This document shows, piece by piece, positions 25,441 to 33,712 of a stretch of DNA of 35,160 nt. The stretch covers positions 1 to 35,160 of the forward strand of contig JAHDBI010000015.1 of NCBI GenBank assembly GCA_020630475.1, read 5' to 3'. How positions within the stretch are numbered: the first letter of the stretch is position 1; every line of letters begins with the position of its first letter. This DNA comes from Saprospiraceae bacterium. Lineage in GTDB: Bacteria > Bacteroidota > Bacteroidia > Chitinophagales > Saprospiraceae. A program made the position numbers and the translations under genes. The notes under the pieces were generated by a model that did not search any database, was not told the DNA's origin, and saw only the letters and a list, made by a program, of their open reading frames with translations.

Positions 25441-25493
25441 ATTTTGAGTTTTTGTCGTTAATAAATTAACTAGCAATTCATTACACATTATTA

Positions 25494-25501
25494 CAAATTT
25501 A
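25494..25501 (-). promoter_or_regulatory. Possible -7 box of the T9SS protein gene
   Basis: TAAATTTG on the minus strand matches TAnnTTTG and lies about 54 bases before ATG 25440. A -33 TTG was not found at the expected distance. Confidence 0.38.
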
Positions 25502-25601
25502 CATATGTTTATTTAATATTCCCCTTCTTTCATGTAATTTTTACGGATTCAGGGTTTACCCTAGTCTCTGAATTAGCATGGACATTGTGTATTTTTACGT
25601 T

Positions 25602-27356
25602 ATGAAGCAAATGTCATTCATCCTATTTTTGGCCGTAGTAGGGCTCGTTTCTTGTAAATCGAAAAAACTAGTTATGGATCAATCCAAGTACATAAGTCCG
25701 TTTGAAAAGGACAATAATTACTCCGCCTCCTATCAAGAGGTCCTTAATTTCTTCGATGTCTTATCCGAACAAGAAGATTTTATCCAAATGAACCCATTCG
25801 GCCTGACCGATACAGGAAAACCTTTACACGAAATTGTCTTAGATCTTGATCAGGATTTTGATCCTATTGTTTCTCGTGCTAAAAACAAGAGTATTCTTTT
25901 TATTAATAATGCCATCCACCCTGGAGAACCTTGTGGCATAGATGCGAGTATGATGCTTGTCCGTGATTTTGCTGAAGGTAAGTTGAACAAAGACTGGTTA
26001 AAGGAACTAGTAATTGTGATCATTCCAGTTTATAATATTGGCGGAGCATTAAATCGTGGTTCATTTAGTCGAGCAAATCAAGACGGTCCTCATCAATACG
26101 GGTTTAGAGGAAATACTAAAAATTTAGATCTTAATCGAGATTTTGTTAAGTGCGATTCTAAAAATGCTCAAAGTTTCAACCAGCTATTTAACAAATGGGA
26201 TCCAGATGTTTTTATTGATAACCACACATCCAATGGTGCCGATTACCAATATGTCATGACGCTCATTGCTACCCAAAAAGAAAAACTCGGTGGATCCTAT
26301 GGCGCGTACTTAAATGATCATATGTTACAAGACTTGTATGCTAAAACCAAAGTGGATGGATATGAAATGATTCCCTATGTATATTCCCGGAATACACCGG
26401 ACGAAGGGATTGCGGGATTTTTAGATTTACCACGTTATTCCTCAGGATACGCCGCTCTACACGGTACCATCTCGTTCATGCCTGAAACCCACATGTTGAA
26501 GCCATATAAGGATAGGGTAAAAAGTACGTATGTTTTTTCTAAAGCGATGATTGAACATATTGCGGAAAATAAATCAGCTTTATTGGCGGCTCGAAAAAAA
26601 CACTTTGAACAGATAAGAAATCAGAATGAAATGGCCGTAAACTGGGCATTAGATTTTGATAATGCCGAAGAAATTTTGTTTAAAGGTTATGAAGCCAAGT
26701 ATAAAAAAAGTGAAGTGACAGGCCATAGTAGATTGTGGTATGACCGAAATGCTCCCTACGAAAAGATGGTACCGTTTTATAATACCTACAAGGCTAGTAA
26801 GGTGATTAAAAAACCTAAAGCCTATGTCATTCCTCAAGGATATACGCGTTTAATCGAACGACTGGAATGGAATGGGGTCCGCATGGAAAAGCTTCAAAAA
26901 GATACCTTGATGGATTTAGAGATGTACTACATAACAAATTATGAAACCACTAAATCACCTTACGAGGGTCATTATTTACATTCTCAAGTAGAGACAAGAA
27001 CAGAGGATTTTAAAATCCAGGTAATGGAGGGTGATGTTTTAGTGTACACAGGTCAAAAGAAGGATGCGTTTATTATCCAGACTCTAGAACCAGAATCACC
27101 AGACAGTTTCTTTGCATGGAATTTCTTTGATGGTATATTAATGCAAAAAGAACATTTTTCTTCTTACGTTTTTGAGGACTTGGCTGTAGAAATTCTAAAT
27201 GATCATCCTGAACTTAAAAAAGCATTTGAAGAGAAGAAATCTAATGATGTGGCTTTCGCCGAAAATCCAAAAGCGCAACTCAATTACATCTACGAAAGAT
27301 CGGATTATCACGAACCTACATTTAAAAGATATCCAATTGGTCGATTGATTAAATAA
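25602..27356 (+). CDS. M14 family zinc carboxypeptidase, predicted lipoprotein
   Basis: This 584-residue protein starts at MKQMSFILFLAVVGLVSC, with a lipobox ending at C18, so it is probably anchored in the envelope. An in-frame ATG at 25578 would add eight residues before the signal and is less likely. The M14 site is complete: H106 and E109 in HPGEP bind zinc with H208 in IDNHTSNG, N178-R179 in LNRDF bind substrate, and the catalytic Glu is E295 in FMPETHM. A C-terminal region of about 200 residues has no recognised domain. The specificity is not known. It is followed after 6 bases by the WG/LRR gene, so the trio is probably one transcript. Confidence 0.9.
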   Translation: MKQMSFILFLAVVGLVSCKSKKLVMDQSKYISPFEKDNNYSASYQEVLNFFDVLSEQEDFIQMNPFGLTDTGKPLHEIVLDLDQDFDPIVSRAKNKSILFINNAIHPGEPCGIDASMMLVRDFAEGKLNKDWLKELVIVIIPVYNIGGALNRGSFSRANQDGPHQYGFRGNTKNLDLNRDFVKCDSKNAQSFNQLFNKWDPDVFIDNHTSNGADYQYVMTLIATQKEKLGGSYGAYLNDHMLQDLYAKTKVDGYEMIPYVYSRNTPDEGIAGFLDLPRYSSGYAALHGTISFMPETHMLKPYKDRVKSTYVFSKAMIEHIAENKSALLAARKKHFEQIRNQNEMAVNWALDFDNAEEILFKGYEAKYKKSEVTGHSRLWYDRNAPYEKMVPFYNTYKASKVIKKPKAYVIPQGYTRLIERLEWNGVRMEKLQKDTLMDLEMYYITNYETTKSPYEGHYLHSQVETRTEDFKIQVMEGDVLVYTGQKKDAFIIQTLEPESPDSFFAWNFFDGILMQKEHFSSYVFEDLAVEILNDHPELKKAFEEKKSNDVAFAENPKAQLNYIYERSDYHEPTFKRYPIGRLIK

Positions 27357-27362
27357 TATATC

Positions 27363-29030
27363 ATGAGAAGAGTTACACTTATTTTATGTTTGTTTTTGCT
27401 TCATAATTCAAACATTTTTTGTCAAGCTGAAAACTTGTTTCCCGTTATTGGCAATCCTAACGTTGTTCTTGATGAGCAAGGAAAGTTTTTATTTGAATTA
27501 CCCGAGGGATATAAAATAATCAATGCATGGGACGGTAAACATGACATGGGTTGGGCTGGAGGAATGGCGGATACCGACATTGGAGAATGTGGAAATATTT
27601 TAGCATGGAATATGTCTAAAAGAAATTATGCCATGTTTGATGCTCAAGGAAACTTCATCACTAGCTTAGGAGATTATTTGTCCGTTACACCTTGTTCAGA
27701 GGGATTTCATTTAGGAGAATTTAAAGATCCAAAGTCTTCTTTTGGTTCTAAGAGATATCGTTTTATTAAAGCATCTGGTGAAATAGTTTTTAAACGAGAC
27801 GGTTTTTACAAGGCAGATATATTTATTGATGGTTTGGCAGCGGTAAGATTATCAGGCATCGGTTGGCATTATATCAATACTTTAGGCCATGAGAAAAAAC
27901 TTATTCCTGACACCCTAAAAAATATCACTGAGGTATCCTCTTTCTACTCAGGCTTATCTATGATAAAGCTTAGAGGAAAAAAAATTAAAGATAGTTACAA
28001 GTATGCTTTGAAGGTTTATTTCATTGACCAAAAAGGAGAGATCAAAATAGACTTAGGAAAATTATTTCCAGATAGAATAGTTACTAGAGTGTCTCCTTTT
28101 TATAGTGGAATTTCCATAATCGAATTTTACAAGCCTAAAGATGCCCCCACAATGGGTAGCCATATTGCTTATATCAACACTAAGGGTGAAGTCATTTGTG
28201 ATTACGAGAATATAGAAGGGTATCGTCCACCAAAAACAGCATATGCTTCTTTCATGTTGTGGGAGAAGGATAAACCTTATGTCGCCAAATTATACGACGT
28301 CAATAAAAATGAATTGGTACTTCCAAAAGTAAAAGGTTTAAATCCTACTAGTATCCATCATGTGGGTGAAAATGTTTTTCAAGTCAATTATCGATTAGGT
28401 GAAAAGGAATATGAACAACACTTGTTTGATGCACAACAAAATGAATTGGTTTATCAACTCGGCAATGAGGACCCAATGGGTGTTCGATTTAATTTGTTTT
28501 CTTTTAAGGAAAGCAAGACTAAAAGACACTTTGTGATTGATCGGACTACTAAAGAAATTGTTTACGACACAAAAATCGAAAATCAAGTGGTTCGAGAACT
28601 TACGGATAAATCGGTAGATTTCAGCCGGATAAAGACCATGTTAGTCACTAAAGAAGAAGACCTAAAAAATATTAGTCAATTGACCAATTGTGAGGAATTG
28701 ACCTTTAGAAATCTTGATCTTGAATCTTTACCAGATTTGACATCACTTAGTCAACTTAAACTTCTTAGAATAGATAATTGTCGTCAATTGAAATCCTTTC
28801 CAACCAATATCCATAATTTAGAACAACTCTCCTTAAGAAATTGTACTTCCGCAACTAATGTTTATGAGTTTGTCATTAACCAAAAGAATTTGAAAAAACT
28901 ATTCGTCATAAATTTTGACTTAACTTATGATCAAAAATTAGAAATGAAAGCGATTTGTAAGGATTCTAGAGTTTCAGGAACTAGAAAAGGAGCAGAAAGT
29001 ATGTTAGAGGAAGTATTGATTGGTTTCTAA
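27363..29030 (+). CDS. Secreted WG-like repeat protein with C-terminal leucine-rich repeats
   Basis: This 555-residue protein has a signal peptide (MRRVTLILCLFLLHNSNIFCQA). The body (about 30-420) is made of degenerate WG-type strands such as VYFIDQKGEIKIDL (about 217), AYINTKGEVICDY (about 266) and FVIDRTTKEIVYD (about 389), where the pattern is aromatic/aliphatic-D-x-x-G-x-I. From about 435 to 500 it turns into leucine-rich repeats: LTNCEELTFRNLDLESLPD and LTSLSQLKLLRIDNC, then LEQLSLRNC. WG repeats combined with LRRs suggest an extracellular binding role, but the ligand is unknown. It lies 6 bases after the M14 gene and 12 bases before the larger WG protein. Confidence 0.72.
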   Translation: MRRVTLILCLFLLHNSNIFCQAENLFPVIGNPNVVLDEQGKFLFELPEGYKIINAWDGKHDMGWAGGMADTDIGECGNILAWNMSKRNYAMFDAQGNFITSLGDYLSVTPCSEGFHLGEFKDPKSSFGSKRYRFIKASGEIVFKRDGFYKADIFIDGLAAVRLSGIGWHYINTLGHEKKLIPDTLKNITEVSSFYSGLSMIKLRGKKIKDSYKYALKVYFIDQKGEIKIDLGKLFPDRIVTRVSPFYSGISIIEFYKPKDAPTMGSHIAYINTKGEVICDYENIEGYRPPKTAYASFMLWEKDKPYVAKLYDVNKNELVLPKVKGLNPTSIHHVGENVFQVNYRLGEKEYEQHLFDAQQNELVYQLGNEDPMGVRFNLFSFKESKTKRHFVIDRTTKEIVYDTKIENQVVRELTDKSVDFSRIKTMLVTKEEDLKNISQLTNCEELTFRNLDLESLPDLTSLSQLKLLRIDNCRQLKSFPTNIHNLEQLSLRNCTSATNVYEFVINQKNLKKLFVINFDLTYDQKLEMKAICKDSRVSGTRKGAESMLEEVLIGF

Positions 29031-29042
29031 AAACACAACAAG

Positions 29043-31826
29043 ATGATTCGAACCTTCATTAGCCTATCTTTTGTTTTAGCTTTTTCTTTTAATATTCAAG
29101 CTCAATTGATTCCTTTTCAAAAAGAGGAGCTTATAGGCTTATGTGATGCAAATGACAGAGTCATACTCGAAGCAGTTTATGAAGATGTTCGAATTAATGA
29201 CCAACATAAAATAATTTCACTATTAAAAAATGACTTGTGGGGTTTGTATAATTTTAAAGGACAAAAACTGCTAGATCATATAATTAAAAAGCAGGGTTTC
29301 GCTTCTCCTCAAATACTTTCTTTAAACCTGGTTACGCTTAATTTAAATAATAAGAAAAATAAAAAAACTGGGTTGATTGCTGTTGATGACTCTTACGCCA
29401 AAGTGCGATATTTTATTAACCCTAACAAGCCCTTATCTAGTTATAAACCCTATAGTCAAGATAGGGATAAATTGACCACCCATAAGGTGTATACTCCCTA
29501 CACACCTATCCATCATATCACTAAAGTGTATAGTACTGATGGTTCTGTAAATTTCTTAGACAGCCTTGGTCAAAATATTTTGCCTGTTAATGTGAAAGAA
29601 GGAACTGTCATTAGCAATCACATGATAGGAGTTTATGATGGCCAACACCTGAGCTTACACAACGAGAAAGGTCAATCCATAAGTGATGTAAAATACCATA
29701 GAGTAAAACAATTGTTTACACCTGGTTTAATCAGCGGAGAATTGATTGTGGAACAAGTTAAAAAGACCAAATATTTTCATCTGCTATCTGACAAAGGTGA
29801 CTTAATTACAAAAACGAGGGAATACTTTACTTCTTCTGATAACGCATGTTTGTATCAAGATTCTTTAGGATGCAAATTATATGATGGCAATGGGAAAGTC
29901 ATTTGGCAAGGAAAAGGATTGTCTGCAAAGATGGCTTTTCTGGCCAAGAAAAAGAGGTATATCATTACTGAAAAGGATAATCAATTTGGGGTATTAAGTG
30001 AATTTGGAGATCGATTACTTCCTGACACTTTCACTAGAATTCAAACATTGAATCAAGATTTTATTTTGTATAACTCTAATGGTGTTACTGTAGGGGATTC
30101 AAATTTGGTTGAAGTATTTAAAATGAACTCTGTTACTGAGATCAAGCGATTGGGTAAATCTGATGTGTTTGAGTTTACAAGAAATGCTAAGAAAGGAATC
30201 GTCTCTGAATCAGGTGAAATTCTAATGAATGCTGAATGGGATTACACTAAATTTTTGAATTGTGATGATCTGATTCAGTGCATGAACTATAACGATACGA
30301 TTCAGCGGATTAGAAAATTTAAAGACCCTTCTTACGAAGTGTTTTTACCTAATCAGGGTAATATTCGAGTAGATTGTCGTTCGAAATATTTTTTAAGATC
30401 CCATTCAAATTCCAATTTTATATATGATATGAATGGTACGTTCCTAAACGAATTTGATCCAAGAGCTCCTAGGCAAGATATAACTAAGTCTCCATATGAA
30501 ATAAAAGAATTTGGTCAAGAAAAATCTATGATGGACGCTAGTGGTAAGGAGGTGCTATCGACTCGATATTTAGATATAAAAGCACTTCCTATTCTGAAAA
30601 AAGATGGAATCTATGAGCACATTTATTTTTGTCAAACTACAGAGGAAAAGAATTTTCCGAACTGTGAAGTGTTGAATAACAACTTGGAACCATTCATTCC
30701 GAAAGGATATACCTTTCCTAATAGATGGGTGCATCAGATGTATAAAAACCCAGGACTGCTTTGTGTAGTCAATGAAAAGGATGTCATAAAAAACAAGTAT
30801 GACTTTAAAGTAGGTGTGATTAATACAGATGGTCAATGGGTGATCAAGCCATTTCATGGGCAATTTGTATTTCTCTCAAAAAACTTGCTGGTCTTCGTAG
30901 ATAGAGATTCTAAAAAAAACATACTATATAATGCAAAGGGAGAAATCATAGGGAAGTATGATTTGTTTCAAAATAATAACAGGAATAGCTACGCTCAAAA
31001 CAGAATTTTTGTGGGCAATTTTGTTTCTAATATGGATAAGGAAACATTTTATGAAATCTTACAAGGAGAGGAAATCACTAAGGAGTATGAGAGGGCGAAC
31101 AAAATTGAAGGAATACAAGGAACTAAAGAATTGACGAAGATTTTAAAAAAGCGAAATAAAAAATTAGATGAATTAGGGCAGCGCATTGAGTTCATTTTCG
31201 GATATATTGATATGCTTGGTAACATCAAGTTACCTCTTCAATTTACTAGGGTCAATGCTTTTGAAAGCCAAAAGGATTTTGCATTTGTAAGTAAACATAA
31301 TTTAAATGGAGAGATACAGTCTTATCTGATTGATACTTCAGGAAATGTCAAATTTTCTGCCCCATTTGAACGTCTTGATTATACTGGAAACTATTATAAA
31401 GCAGAAAAAGATGGTAAATATTGTTTAGTGGATACATTGGGTAACCAACAAACAGAATTTGACTTTGACGAAATAAAATGTAACGAAAATCGATGTTTAG
31501 GAAAAAAGGACATCGAGCAGTATTTAATCACAAACGACTTTAAGATTAAGCTGCTTCAAGAGGCAGAAAAGGCGTATATACATAGAGCAAACAATGATTA
31601 CTATTATGTAGAGACCTCAAAAAAAATTGGTGATAGTTATAAGTACCTCAAGACTTTTTATTTGTTCGATAACGAAAATAACTTAGTTAAAACCTTCGAA
31701 GAGATTGAGAAGATATCATCAAAATTTAAGGGAGTAAAGTTGCCATCTACTCATATTTGTATTGAAAAGAAAGGAGGAATTTTTCAAGTTTACAATACTA
31801 AATCCGACACTTTTGTTGGTGGATAA
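29043..31826 (+). CDS. Large secreted WG-repeat protein
   Basis: This 927-residue protein has a signal peptide (MIRTFISLSFVLAFSFNIQAQ) and no clear C-terminal sorting tail. It carries several WG (KWG-type) repeat units: LWGLYNFKGQKLL near 65, KGIVSESGEILMNAEWDY near 383, VGVINTDGQWVIKPF near 590, FGYIDMLGNIKLPLQF near 718 and YCLVDTLGNQQTEFDFDEI near 791. The intervening parts are less regular. WG repeats occur in secreted Bacteroidota proteins whose role is largely unknown. It is the last gene of the M14/WG/WG trio; its 3' end lies 5 bases from the convergent VOC gene. No terminator was seen. Confidence 0.8.
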   Translation: MIRTFISLSFVLAFSFNIQAQLIPFQKEELIGLCDANDRVILEAVYEDVRINDQHKIISLLKNDLWGLYNFKGQKLLDHIIKKQGFASPQILSLNLVTLNLNNKKNKKTGLIAVDDSYAKVRYFINPNKPLSSYKPYSQDRDKLTTHKVYTPYTPIHHITKVYSTDGSVNFLDSLGQNILPVNVKEGTVISNHMIGVYDGQHLSLHNEKGQSISDVKYHRVKQLFTPGLISGELIVEQVKKTKYFHLLSDKGDLITKTREYFTSSDNACLYQDSLGCKLYDGNGKVIWQGKGLSAKMAFLAKKKRYIITEKDNQFGVLSEFGDRLLPDTFTRIQTLNQDFILYNSNGVTVGDSNLVEVFKMNSVTEIKRLGKSDVFEFTRNAKKGIVSESGEILMNAEWDYTKFLNCDDLIQCMNYNDTIQRIRKFKDPSYEVFLPNQGNIRVDCRSKYFLRSHSNSNFIYDMNGTFLNEFDPRAPRQDITKSPYEIKEFGQEKSMMDASGKEVLSTRYLDIKALPILKKDGIYEHIYFCQTTEEKNFPNCEVLNNNLEPFIPKGYTFPNRWVHQMYKNPGLLCVVNEKDVIKNKYDFKVGVINTDGQWVIKPFHGQFVFLSKNLLVFVDRDSKKNILYNAKGEIIGKYDLFQNNNRNSYAQNRIFVGNFVSNMDKETFYEILQGEEITKEYERANKIEGIQGTKELTKILKKRNKKLDELGQRIEFIFGYIDMLGNIKLPLQFTRVNAFESQKDFAFVSKHNLNGEIQSYLIDTSGNVKFSAPFERLDYTGNYYKAEKDGKYCLVDTLGNQQTEFDFDEIKCNENRCLGKKDIEQYLITNDFKIKLLQEAEKAYIHRANNDYYYVETSKKIGDSYKYLKTFYLFDNENNLVKTFEEIEKISSKFKGVKLPSTHICIEKKGGIFQVYNTKSDTFVGG

Positions 31827-31831
31827 TAATT

Positions 31832-32224
31832 TTAGTTTGGAGGCTGTATAACATCCCATAGGTTACCAAAGATGTCTCTGAAGACAAAGACCTTTCCGTA
31901 CTCATGTTCAGAGATTGGACGAACAATTTCTACATGATGACTTTTTAAGTGAAGGAAATCTCTAACTAAATCATCTGTATGCATAAACAGAAATACTCGA
32001 CCTCCAGTTTGATTTCCAATGGCTTGAGCTTCTTGTTCATTTTTGGCTTTCGCCAAAAGTAAAGATGCCCCATTCGAACCTTTGGGCCTGACCCTAACCC
32101 ATCTTTTAACTGGACTAAGAACAGTATCTTCTAGCAAATCAAAATGTAGAACCTCTGTATAAAACTTAATCGCCTTATCATAGTCATCTACAACAAGTGC
32201 TATTTGAAATAAATCGTATACCAT
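31832..32224 (-). CDS. VOC family protein (glyoxalase/bleomycin resistance fold)
   Basis: This 130-residue protein has the paired beta-alpha-beta-beta-beta vicinal-oxygen-chelate fold. The start reads MVYDLFQIALVVDDYDKAIKFYTEVLHF and the end VFRDIFGNLWDVIQPPN, both typical. Related proteins bind a metal and act as lyases, isomerases, dioxygenases or antibiotic-binding proteins; the substrate here is unknown. A TTG three bases earlier would add one residue, but ATG 32224 is the natural start. It lies 4 bases downstream of the LPG-synthase-type gene, so they are probably co-transcribed. Confidence 0.88.
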   Translation of the reverse strand: MVYDLFQIALVVDDYDKAIKFYTEVLHFDLLEDTVLSPVKRWVRVRPKGSNGASLLLAKAKNEQEAQAIGNQTGGRVFLFMHTDDLVRDFLHLKSHHVEIVRPISEHEYGKVFVFRDIFGNLWDVIQPPN

Positions 32225-32228
32225 CAAA

Positions 32229-33320
32229 CTAGGCTTTTAATGCAGCTTCCTTCCTTTTTCTAACAATGATCTTTCCAATCCAATTTGGAATGATGATCGC
32301 TCCTGCAATAAGATAAGGGTAGTAAGTAATTAACCTCCAAACTAAAGCAACGACGATTGCGATTCCCACAGGAATATAATCGCTAAAGAAACCTCCAAAT
32401 AAATATTCACTGACACCAGACCCTCCTGGTGTAGGACTAAATTGCGTAATGGTATGCATCGCTTTACTACGTCCATATAACAAGCCTTGAGTCCATAAAT
32501 CTCGACCTACAGAGTTAATAATGGCTATGATAATAAAGTTAACTGCTAAGAATCTTGTAAACCAAGCTCCTGTTGTTGCCAACAGCACTCGCCAATGCCA
32601 ACCCCATGATTTTTTTCTTAGTTCTACAGAGGTGGTGACAACATCATTTGCTGTCTTTTTTAAGGTTTCCGAGAATCGCTCTAGAATTTTTCTGTTAGAA
32701 AGCCAAGTAAAGAATCTTCTAAAATGATCTGGACGTATAAATAATCCATAAAAGAATATTCCACCGTATACAATCATAAATGCAATCACACTGAAATATG
32801 TAACACCATACGCACCTAAGTCACTAAAACTTTGAGCACCTGGTCTTAAAACCACAGGTCCGAAAATCAGGTAAATCAAAGGAAGACTGATTAAGAAAAA
32901 TAGGGTATCAATGACCATGGTATAAAAGACAATAGACACCGTTTTGGCCGTACTTAGTTTTTCTTGAGCCAACAAAAAGAGGGCAACTGCCGCTCCTCCA
33001 ATACTCGTTGGGGAGACAGCCGATGAAAATTCCCAAATAAAAATCAATTCAATACTCTTGTACCAACTGAATAGCTTATCTGTCAATATTCTTAATCTCC
33101 ACGCATAAAATAAATGCCTCACAACGTAAGTAAGAATGGCCATACCAATCCAAAAGAAAGCGGTTGCATTCCATGGGATCTCTTTAAATAACTCACGATC
33201 GAGCTGGATATACATCAAATAAAAAACGACCCCTAAGCCTATTAGAATAGGAAGGACTATCCGCTCAGTTCGGATGGAATCGAGAATCTTGTCGTTATTT
33301 TCTTGTGTCGAAGTTTCCAA
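32229..33320 (-). CDS. Lysylphosphatidylglycerol synthase-type transmembrane protein (UPF0104)
   Basis: This 363-residue membrane protein has about seven or eight helices and the family motifs SPTSIGGAAVALFLL (about 100-115) and SPTPGGSGVSEYLFGGF (about 294-310). It matches the flippase-like half of MprF and the YbhN group, which lacks the aminoacyl-transferase domain. In MprF this part moves lysyl-phosphatidylglycerol across the membrane; for stand-alone proteins the lipid is unknown. The only start is TTG at 33318-33320, since no in-frame ATG precedes the first helix. Confidence 0.88.
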   Translation of the reverse strand: METSTQENNDKILDSIRTERIVLPILIGLGVVFYLMYIQLDRELFKEIPWNATAFFWIGMAILTYVVRHLFYAWRLRILTDKLFSWYKSIELIFIWEFSSAVSPTSIGGAAVALFLLAQEKLSTAKTVSIVFYTMVIDTLFFLISLPLIYLIFGPVVLRPGAQSFSDLGAYGVTYFSVIAFMIVYGGIFFYGLFIRPDHFRRFFTWLSNRKILERFSETLKKTANDVVTTSVELRKKSWGWHWRVLLATTGAWFTRFLAVNFIIIAIINSVGRDLWTQGLLYGRSKAMHTITQFSPTPGGSGVSEYLFGGFFSDYIPVGIAIVVALVWRLITYYPYLIAGAIIIPNWIGKIIVRKRKEAALKA

Positions 33321-33361
33321 TAGTTTGTTTCTCTTTAAACTTTGCTCAAAATATAATTAGT

Positions 33362-33712
33362 CTAGCTATTTCTTGGTACGTAAATGAATTGAGCTCCTAA
33401 TTCGCTTAATACAAAAAGGCATATTTGGTCCTTAGGGTCTTTATAATCACGTTTAAATTTTTCTATATTTTTTGGCTCGATGATTTGTTTTGAAACAAAT
33501 TCTTCCAAAGATGAAGCGTGAATACTCCAGTTTCCTTTCACCTTACCCTGTTCGGCTATGGGTATTCCCAATTCAAGCTGTTGTTGGTGCATCACAAAAA
33601 TCGGAAAGTCAGTGACATCTTTATCTCTAATGATGTCTGAAGCTTCTGCCATTATTTTTTTATATCCTTGAATTTCTTTTTCAAGGGATATGAACATCTC
33701 AGTTTTCTTCAT
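33362..33712 (-). CDS. Conserved-looking hypothetical protein (116 aa)
   Basis: This 116-residue soluble protein reads MKKTEMFISLEKEIQGYKKI at its start, with a helical N-terminus, followed by mixed alpha/beta sequence (PIFVMHQQQLELGIPI, GNWSIHASSLEEFVSK, CLFVLSELGAQFIYVPR). No catalytic motif is visible and I do not recognise a domain. Its first codons overlap the end of rlmD by 14 bases, which supports expression as part of the same transcript. A short, well-conserved Bacteroidota family is plausible but unproven. Confidence 0.7.
   Translation of the reverse strand: MKKTEMFISLEKEIQGYKKIMAEASDIIRDKDVTDFPIFVMHQQQLELGIPIAEQGKVKGNWSIHASSLEEFVSKQIIEPKNIEKFKRDYKDPKDQICLFVLSELGAQFIYVPRNS

Noticed and set aside
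25578..25601. Upstream extension of the M14 peptidase by eight residues
   Set aside because: The lipoprotein signal starts naturally at MKQMSF; the extension adds no conserved sequence.
30570..30863. Open frame of 97 codons on the minus strand
   Set aside because: It is antisense to the WG-repeat protein and has no recognisable features.
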